Source of the DNA: a virus | DNA length: 25,225 bases | Strand: one strand, 5' to 3' | IMG/VR virus record: IMGVR_UViG_3300042542_001177 | Coordinates: 1-25,225 of that record | Shown here: piece by piece, positions 20,603 to 25,225 of the stretch | Layout of the letters: each line of letters begins with the position of its first letter | Position numbering within the stretch: the stretch's first letter is position 1 | Notes under the pieces: generated by a model | Told to the model about the DNA's origin: nothing | What the model saw: the letters and a program-made list of their open reading frames with translations, nothing else | Database searches by the model: none | Position numbers and translations under genes: made by a program

Positions 20603-21600
20603 TGGATAAAATATTAAATAGAAAATTATTTAAAGATAGATACTTACAATCAGTAAGTAAAAATATAGCACATTTTAAAAAAGGTGGACTTGCTTCTTTA
20701 AGAGCTAAACATTTTTTCTTAGGAGGAGAATCTACTTTTACTCCAGGTGAAAGACAAGCTGCAATTCTTGCCCCTATCGCATCTGCATTATTAACAGGAA
20801 CTAGAAGACCAGGACAATCACAATTAGGTGCTGTAGCTTCTAATATTGGAGCTGGAATACCAGGAGCAATTAATACTGCGGTAGAATTAGCTAAAGTTGA
20901 AAAAGAAGGAAAAGCAGGAGTTACTGTAAATACAGGAGAAAAAGAAACGACTGAACAAAAAGAATATGGAAAATTATATGCAAAAAAAGCAACTGATATT
21001 TTAGATCAGGGAACTGCAGCTGGTAAAGAACAAAATACTTTATCTATTATGAGACAAGCAACTAATCAAGCAGATTTAAAAACTGGAAGTTTTGGTGAAT
21101 TTAGAACAGGTATGGAAAAAGTTGGACAAGAATTTGGTTTAAATTTGAATTTACAAAACACTCCAGCAGCGGAAGTATTACAAGCTTATTCTGGAAAATT
21201 GGTTTTAGATGATTTAAATAAATTTAAAGGATCTATATCAGACGGAGAAAGAAGATTCGTTGTAGATAGAACTCCTGGACTTACTACTTCTAAAGAAGGT
21301 ATAAATACAATTTTAGATGTAAAAGAAAGAGCAAATGAACTTGCTAAAAAATTTGCAATTGAAACAGAACAGTGGATTATAAAAAATGAAGGCATATCTA
21401 AAAAAGATAAAGAAACTGGAATGACTTTTTCTGAATTTGAAACTAAATTTCAAAAAGACAATCCATTATTAACAGAAGAACTTAAAACAAAAATAAACAA
21501 TGCTTCAAAAGTAATAGATCCTCAATTTGGAAGTAATGTAAGAGAATTAGATGGAAAACGATACATAAGAATTAATAATAAAACTTATGAAGTTAAATAA
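20602..21600 (+). CDS. Putative internal virion protein with GGLA motif
   Basis: This 332-residue protein has an N-terminal region (FKKGGLASLRAKHFFLGGES, residues 25-44) with the GGLA...F..GG element also seen in the 17912 gene. An Ala/Gly-rich helical part follows (ILAPIASALLTGTRRPGQSQ). The second half has LDDLNKFKGSISDGERRFVV and TKSKEGI-like segments, common in marine phage virion proteins preceding the largest ejection protein. No catalytic motif or long TM segment is visible. It is flanked by one-base overlaps, so it is co-translated with the ejection-protein group. The internal-virion role is inferred from composition and order. Confidence 0.6.
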   Translation: MDKILNRKLFKDRYLQSVSKNIAHFKKGGLASLRAKHFFLGGESTFTPGERQAAILAPIASALLTGTRRPGQSQLGAVASNIGAGIPGAINTAVELAKVEKEGKAGVTVNTGEKETTEQKEYGKLYAKKATDILDQGTAAGKEQNTLSIMRQATNQADLKTGSFGEFRTGMEKVGQEFGLNLNLQNTPAAEVLQAYSGKLVLDDLNKFKGSISDGERRFVVDRTPGLTTSKEGINTILDVKERANELAKKFAIETEQWIIKNEGISKKDKETGMTFSEFETKFQKDNPLLTEELKTKINNASKVIDPQFGSNVRELDGKRYIRINNKTYEVK

Positions 21601-24152
21601 TGAATGAAGTTACTGATCCTAAAATATTAGAAAAGTTAGATCCCCTTTTTAAAGGTACTACTACAGGTACTACTAAAATTCAAGATACTACAATAGGTAA
21701 TGAAGTCACAGACCCAGAATTAACTAGAAGACTGGATCCACTTTTTGGTAAAGAACAAAAAGCTGGAGTAGTAAGACAGACAATAGATGCAGTTGGAGAT
21801 TTCTTTACTGGAACAAAAAGAACAGAGTATCCAGATTTACCAGAAATAGGTGAATTAAATAAAGGCGTTGGAGAAATGCAAAAAATAAAAATTGCTACTG
21901 GATTATTTTTAACACCTAGTCAAAAAGCACAATTAGAAATAGTACAAGCTCAAATACCAGGAACATCTGTATTAACAGACAAATTTGATAATCCAATTGT
22001 GGTTTTACCAGACGGTCAATCTTTTTATTTAAATAAACCAGGAGCATCTATGCAAGATGTTTTGGGAACAACTTCTCAAGTACTTCAATATATAGGTGCA
22101 TTTGGAACTGTAGCTAAAAAAGTTGGTCAGGGCTATTTAAAAAATATATTAGCACAAGGAGCAACAGGAACTGGGGTTTCTGTTGGACAAGATATAGCAG
22201 CAATGCCTTTAGGTGCTAAAGAAATTGATACTGGAAAAGCGGTAGTGTCTGCTGTTGTTCCAATGGCTTTTGAAGCTGCGTCTCCTTTAGTTAGAGCAGT
22301 GCTTCCTAAACTTTTTAAAAATCCTGTATTTTCAACTGTTGATGATGCTACGGGTGAAATTACTCTTACAGAAAAAGGAAAAAAAGCAGCACAAGCAGCA
22401 GGTATTGATTTAAATGTAGTTAATCAAGATTTTATAAAAAACTTTGCAAAAGAATTAGGTAGAGGAGCCGAAGCTAAAATTGCTTCTCAACAAGCAGGAG
22501 CTGGACAATTTAATTTTAGATTATCAAAAGGTCAGGCGGCAGGAGATGAAGAAGCTACCGCAATGTTGTTTGAAGCAGCTAAAGGTTCTTATGGACCAGA
22601 AAATCAAAATTTAGCACGTAATTTTTTAAAACAACAAAATATAGATATTGAAACAAGTGCTAAAGGTTTATTAGATAAATTTAATAAAGGTGATTTTGAA
22701 ATAGAAACTTTAGAGGGAGCTGGACAAGTTTTATTTGATAGTCTTAAACGTAATTTTAAAAAAGCATCTGATAAAGTAGATACTGCTTATAATCTTGTAG
22801 ATAAAGATGCTGTTTATACGGGAGCTAAAAGTAATATACAAGTATTAAATGCTTCTACTCAAAAAGCAGTTCAAGAAGCTACAAATGTAGTTTCTCCTAA
22901 ATTAACACCATCTACTGTAGAAAGTTTTAAAGTGATTAGTAATTTTGTAGACAAAGTTAAAAAAGGTGGAACTGTAGAAGGTCAGGGTACTGCAAAAAAT
23001 ATAAACCCTACTTTTTTTAATGACTTTGAAACAACAAGAAAAACTTTATCTAATTTAATTCAAACTTCTGCAAATAAAACAGATAAAAGAAATACGATAT
23101 CTATATTAAAAGAGTTTGATAAAGTTTATGATGATACTATTGATAATGCATTATTTGGAAGTGGTAATAACCCTAACGCATTAAAAGCAATTTTTAATGC
23201 AAGAGAGACATTTAAAAATAGACAAAAATTATTTGGTATTAATGATAAAGTTGCAGGCGGAGTAAAAATAAAAGATGACGCTGGAAAAGTAATTAATAAA
23301 ATATTAAATGAACCTGATGTTACTCCATTAAAAACAATTAACTATATATTTGGACAAGGTCAATTAGGTTTAAAAAATGAATCCTTAACTGTTGTAAAAA
23401 GACTAAAAGATGTATTTGGTGTAGAAGGTAGAGATTTTGCTAAACAAGCTTCTATCAATCCAGATTTTCAAGCTTTAAGAACAGCATCTTTTGATAAACT
23501 AATTTCTGATTCTATTAAAAATGGAAAGTTTTCTCCTCAGTCTTTTGTAAAACAATGGGAAACAGTAGGTTCAAAAAATAAATATTTATTAGACGAGTTA
23601 TTTACACAACCCGAAATAAAAACAATAGATACTTTTGTAAATGAAGTTAAAAAAACATTTGTACCAAAAGATCTTGTAAACTATTCTAACACAGCATCCG
23701 CTTTATCTAAAATGGTTCAACAAGTAGGTAGAGGATTAGCAGGTATAGTAGGATTTAAATTAGGTAATATTCAAGGTTTGCTTGCTGCAAGAGGAGCAGT
23801 AGATAGATTTAAAGATGTTTATAGTCAAAAAGCAGCTAAAAAATTAATTGCAAAAGAAATATCTTCTGATTTAAGATATATAGACGAAGGTAGTAAAAAT
23901 GTTTTAGGAGGAGTTACAGGTACTATTCAAGAACTTTTAGGAGAAGTAGATAAAGTAAAAGCCCCTAGAGTTCCACTTGGTTTATTTCCTAAAAATCAAA
24001 CTCAACCTACTAAACAAGAGCCTAGAACAGAAGTTCCTGTTTTAGATAGAAATATGATGACTGCTTCTACAACGCCAACAGCTGGAACATTAACAAATAT
24101 TCCACAAGAACAATTGAATAAATATAATACTTTATTTGGACCATTAGTATGA
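21600..24152 (+). CDS. Largest putative ejection / internal virion protein
   Basis: This 850-residue protein is the largest in the window. Its N-terminus contains two copies of an NEVTDP...LDPLF unit (2-17 and 34-49). A segment with LTPSQKAQLEIVQAQIPGTS and YIGAFGTVAKKVGQGYLKNI follows, with Ala/Gly-rich mildly hydrophobic stretches (about 170-245) that could insert into membranes. The long central part is helical and Lys/Asn-rich, and the end is QEQLNKYNTLFGPLV. Large, mostly helical proteins in this position are typical of podovirus ejection proteins that travel into the host with DNA. No lytic transglycosylase motif was found. It overlaps the next gene as ATGA. Confidence 0.6.
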   Translation: MNEVTDPKILEKLDPLFKGTTTGTTKIQDTTIGNEVTDPELTRRLDPLFGKEQKAGVVRQTIDAVGDFFTGTKRTEYPDLPEIGELNKGVGEMQKIKIATGLFLTPSQKAQLEIVQAQIPGTSVLTDKFDNPIVVLPDGQSFYLNKPGASMQDVLGTTSQVLQYIGAFGTVAKKVGQGYLKNILAQGATGTGVSVGQDIAAMPLGAKEIDTGKAVVSAVVPMAFEAASPLVRAVLPKLFKNPVFSTVDDATGEITLTEKGKKAAQAAGIDLNVVNQDFIKNFAKELGRGAEAKIASQQAGAGQFNFRLSKGQAAGDEEATAMLFEAAKGSYGPENQNLARNFLKQQNIDIETSAKGLLDKFNKGDFEIETLEGAGQVLFDSLKRNFKKASDKVDTAYNLVDKDAVYTGAKSNIQVLNASTQKAVQEATNVVSPKLTPSTVESFKVISNFVDKVKKGGTVEGQGTAKNINPTFFNDFETTRKTLSNLIQTSANKTDKRNTISILKEFDKVYDDTIDNALFGSGNNPNALKAIFNARETFKNRQKLFGINDKVAGGVKIKDDAGKVINKILNEPDVTPLKTINYIFGQGQLGLKNESLTVVKRLKDVFGVEGRDFAKQASINPDFQALRTASFDKLISDSIKNGKFSPQSFVKQWETVGSKNKYLLDELFTQPEIKTIDTFVNEVKKTFVPKDLVNYSNTASALSKMVQQVGRGLAGIVGFKLGNIQGLLAARGAVDRFKDVYSQKAAKKLIAKEISSDLRYIDEGSKNVLGGVTGTIQELLGEVDKVKAPRVPLGLFPKNQTQPTKQEPRTEVPVLDRNMMTASTTPTAGTLTNIPQEQLNKYNTLFGPLV
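21603..21746 (+). repeat. Duplicated N-terminal unit in the 850-residue protein gene
   Basis: Bases 21603-21650 and 21699-21746 encode NEVTDPKILEKLDPLF and NEVTDPELTRRLDPLF. The protein copies agree at 12 of 16 residues, but the DNA has diverged, so the duplication is old or under selection. Confidence 0.75.
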
Positions 24153-24379
24153 GAAGAATTGTAAAATCTAGATTAGACGAACATATGATAGACTTATATA
24201 ATAGAGTAGATAATTTAAAAAAAGATATATCAGTAATTAAAAACAATCATTTAAAGCACATGAGTTGTGCTATCTATAAAATAGAAAAGAAAGTAGACAA
24301 GATTCTTTGGTCCATGATCTGTGGTATGGGAGCCTTGATTCTTACTCTTATAGTTATAGCGTTTAAATTCACTAAATAA
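24149..24379 (+). CDS. Coiled-coil protein with C-terminal TM, XhlA/holin-like
   Basis: This 76-residue protein has a charged helical N-terminal half (MIDLYNRVDNLKKDISVI, then HMSCAIYKIEKKVDKIL) of heptad character. One strongly hydrophobic C-terminal segment follows (ILWSMICGMGALILTLIVIAF, about 52-72). Coiled-coil followed by a C-terminal anchor is the layout of XhlA-type hemolysin/holin accessory proteins. It mirrors the 285-635 gene, whose TM is N-terminal and coiled coil C-terminal. The two could form a lysis pair or contact the membrane separately. Assignment is from topology only. It overlaps the large ejection gene as ATGA. Confidence 0.65.
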   Translation: MRRIVKSRLDEHMIDLYNRVDNLKKDISVIKNNHLKHMSCAIYKIEKKVDKILWSMICGMGALILTLIVIAFKFTK

Positions 24380-24381
24380 TA

Positions 24382-24404
24382 ATTGATTATTTCAAATAAT
24401 TAAT
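24382..24404 (+). repeat. Dyad (operator-like or AT-rich hairpin) before nuclease gene
   Basis: Arms ATTGATTATTT (24382-24392) and AAATAATTAAT (24394-24404) pair fully as RNA apart from one G-U, across a single central base. It lies in the 37-base spacer after the ejection/holin-like group. An operator or transcript-stabilising hairpin is possible; no T-run follows. Confidence 0.55.
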
Positions 24405-24416
24405 CTAATAAGAGAT

Positions 24417-25136
24417 ATGAAACTTATTAGACAAGATTCCAGTTTTATAATTACGGATTTTAAAAGAATAGATAAGTATCCTTATGCCCGTTACACAAGG
24501 GACGATGACCACGGCCCACGGACCTATTTAGTAGGAGAAAAGAAAGTTCCATCAGTTACAACCATATTAGCTAAGACTGCTTCTAAAGATAAGAAAGCAG
24601 CCTTAGATGCTTGGAGAGAGCGAGTTGGATACCAAGAAGCACAGGCTATAACCGCCAAAGCGGCCTCTAGAGGCACGGAGATGCACTATGTCTTGGAGAA
24701 CTACATTAATGGTATAGGGTACCTTAATTTGAGCTCAGACGGGGCACAATCACGTCTCATGGCACACAAGATTATAGATAACTTAGAACCATTAAAAGAA
24801 GTCTATGGTAATGAAATAAATCTACAGTATGAAGGTAGATGGGCAGGATCCACGGATCTCGTAGGTAAGTTTGATGATAAGGATACTATTATAGATTTTA
24901 AACAATCTAATAAATTAAAGAGAGAGGACTGGATTGAGGACTACTTCTACCAAGTTGCAGCTTACTCTCTGGCTCACAAAAAGAATTATGGACCTATAGA
25001 GCAAGGCATCATTGCCATCTGTACTAAGGATGGACAGTACCAAGAGTTCAAAATGGACAAAATAAAATTATCAGAATATGAGGCTAAGTGGTTTGACAGA
25101 GTCGAAAAATTTTATACAATGTCAGGTAATGAATGA
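24417..25136 (+). CDS. PD-(D/E)XK nuclease (RecB/Cas4-like exonuclease)
   Basis: This 239-residue protein shows the ordered motifs of a RecB-type PD-(D/E)XK nuclease. VPSVTTIL (44-51) is followed by RGTEMH (85-90, with H90). GSTDLVG (144-150) supplies D147, IIDFKQSNK (158-166) supplies D160 and K162, and QVAAY (179-183) is the Q-x3-Y motif. Such single-domain exonucleases are frequent in marine phages and serve DNA recombination, repair or degradation of host DNA. It is the first replication/recombination-type gene after the virion genes, behind a 37-base spacer with a dyad. Codons appear less AT-rich than in the ejection genes. Substrate polarity cannot be told. Confidence 0.85.
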   Translation: MKLIRQDSSFIITDFKRIDKYPYARYTRDDDHGPRTYLVGEKKVPSVTTILAKTASKDKKAALDAWRERVGYQEAQAITAKAASRGTEMHYVLENYINGIGYLNLSSDGAQSRLMAHKIIDNLEPLKEVYGNEINLQYEGRWAGSTDLVGKFDDKDTIIDFKQSNKLKREDWIEDYFYQVAAYSLAHKKNYGPIEQGIIAICTKDGQYQEFKMDKIKLSEYEAKWFDRVEKFYTMSGNE

Positions 25137-25225
25137 AAATAAATTATTAGTTCACAAGCATCTAATAGTAAGAGCAGAGATCTACCGTCCACCAATGGAC
25201 GAGGAGTTTCTTAGGCGTTGGTTAA
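25129..25225 (+). CDS. Start of next gene (KHLIVRAE type), 3' truncated by window
   Basis: ATG 25129 overlaps the nuclease stop by 8 bases and opens a frame to the end of the window: MNENKLLVHKHLIVRAEIYR, then PPMDEEFLRRWL. The HKHLIVRAE...PP-DE-FL--WL opening resembles a marine phage family I associate with S-adenosylmethionine decarboxylase-like proteins. The active-site region lies outside the window, so the label is tentative. An alternative ATG at 25133 ends after five codons and is rejected. Confidence 0.55.
   Translation, partial: MNENKLLVHKHLIVRAEIYRPPMDEEFLRRWL

Overview
The window is a continuous, AT-rich, single-strand (all +) stretch of tailed-phage genome. It holds the lysis, head-tail, tail and ejection modules of what looks like a short-tailed (podovirus-type) marine phage. 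This rests on: a P22 gp10-like tail/stabilisation protein and a gp4-like adaptor; a run of large Gln/Ala/Gly-rich proteins of the internal-virion type; repeat-rich fibre proteins; and many small conserved proteins of the style seen in marine viral metagenomes. The strong A/T bias suits a low-GC marine host such as a SAR11-type alphaproteobacterium, but the host is inference. Terminase, portal, capsid, polymerase and integrase genes are not in the window. No tRNA, CRISPR or insertion sequence was seen.

Layout. 3-284: 3' end of an unidentified gene. 285-1954: lysis module (TM/coiled-coil protein, small two-Cys protein, GH73/Bax-type glucosaminidase with membrane anchor, M15 metallopeptidase). 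1957-3242: five small Lys-rich proteins, one with a canonical EF-hand loop. 3249-4968: head-tail adaptor-like proteins. 4990-7626: structural proteins, including two with strong Shine-Dalgarno sites, a 303-residue repeat protein with no Lys, Arg or His, and a glycine-rich tail fibre. 7628-11825: a markedly AT-richer cassette of a tail-associated protein, a DUF6065-like protein, five different 2-oxoglutarate/Fe(II) oxygenase-like proteins and a 72-residue protein. 11826-11931: the only substantial gene-free spacer, with tandem promoter-like elements and nested dyads. 11932-15630: tail hub/stabilisation protein and further virion proteins. 15630-16138: three small proteins. 16138-17869: a GT-B and a GT-A glycosyltransferase. 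17912-24152: putative internal virion/ejection proteins, with a GNAT-like protein among them. 24149-24379: coiled-coil/TM holin-like protein. 24417-25136: PD-(D/E)XK nuclease. 25129-end: start of a further gene.

Most genes are tightly packed and overlap by 1-29 bases (TAATG, ATGA and longer), which implies long co-transcribed, translationally coupled units. Independent initiation signals stand out only at 4976, 5426 and in the 11826-11931 spacer. The most unusual system is the oxygenase cassette between the tail fibre and tail hub, in the same transcriptional direction as two glycosyltransferases. A hydroxylation-plus-glycosylation pathway acting on virion or surface material is a plausible but untested reading. 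Five small genes of 36-58 codons (1957, 3123, 13884, 15630, 15780) are easily missed and are included.
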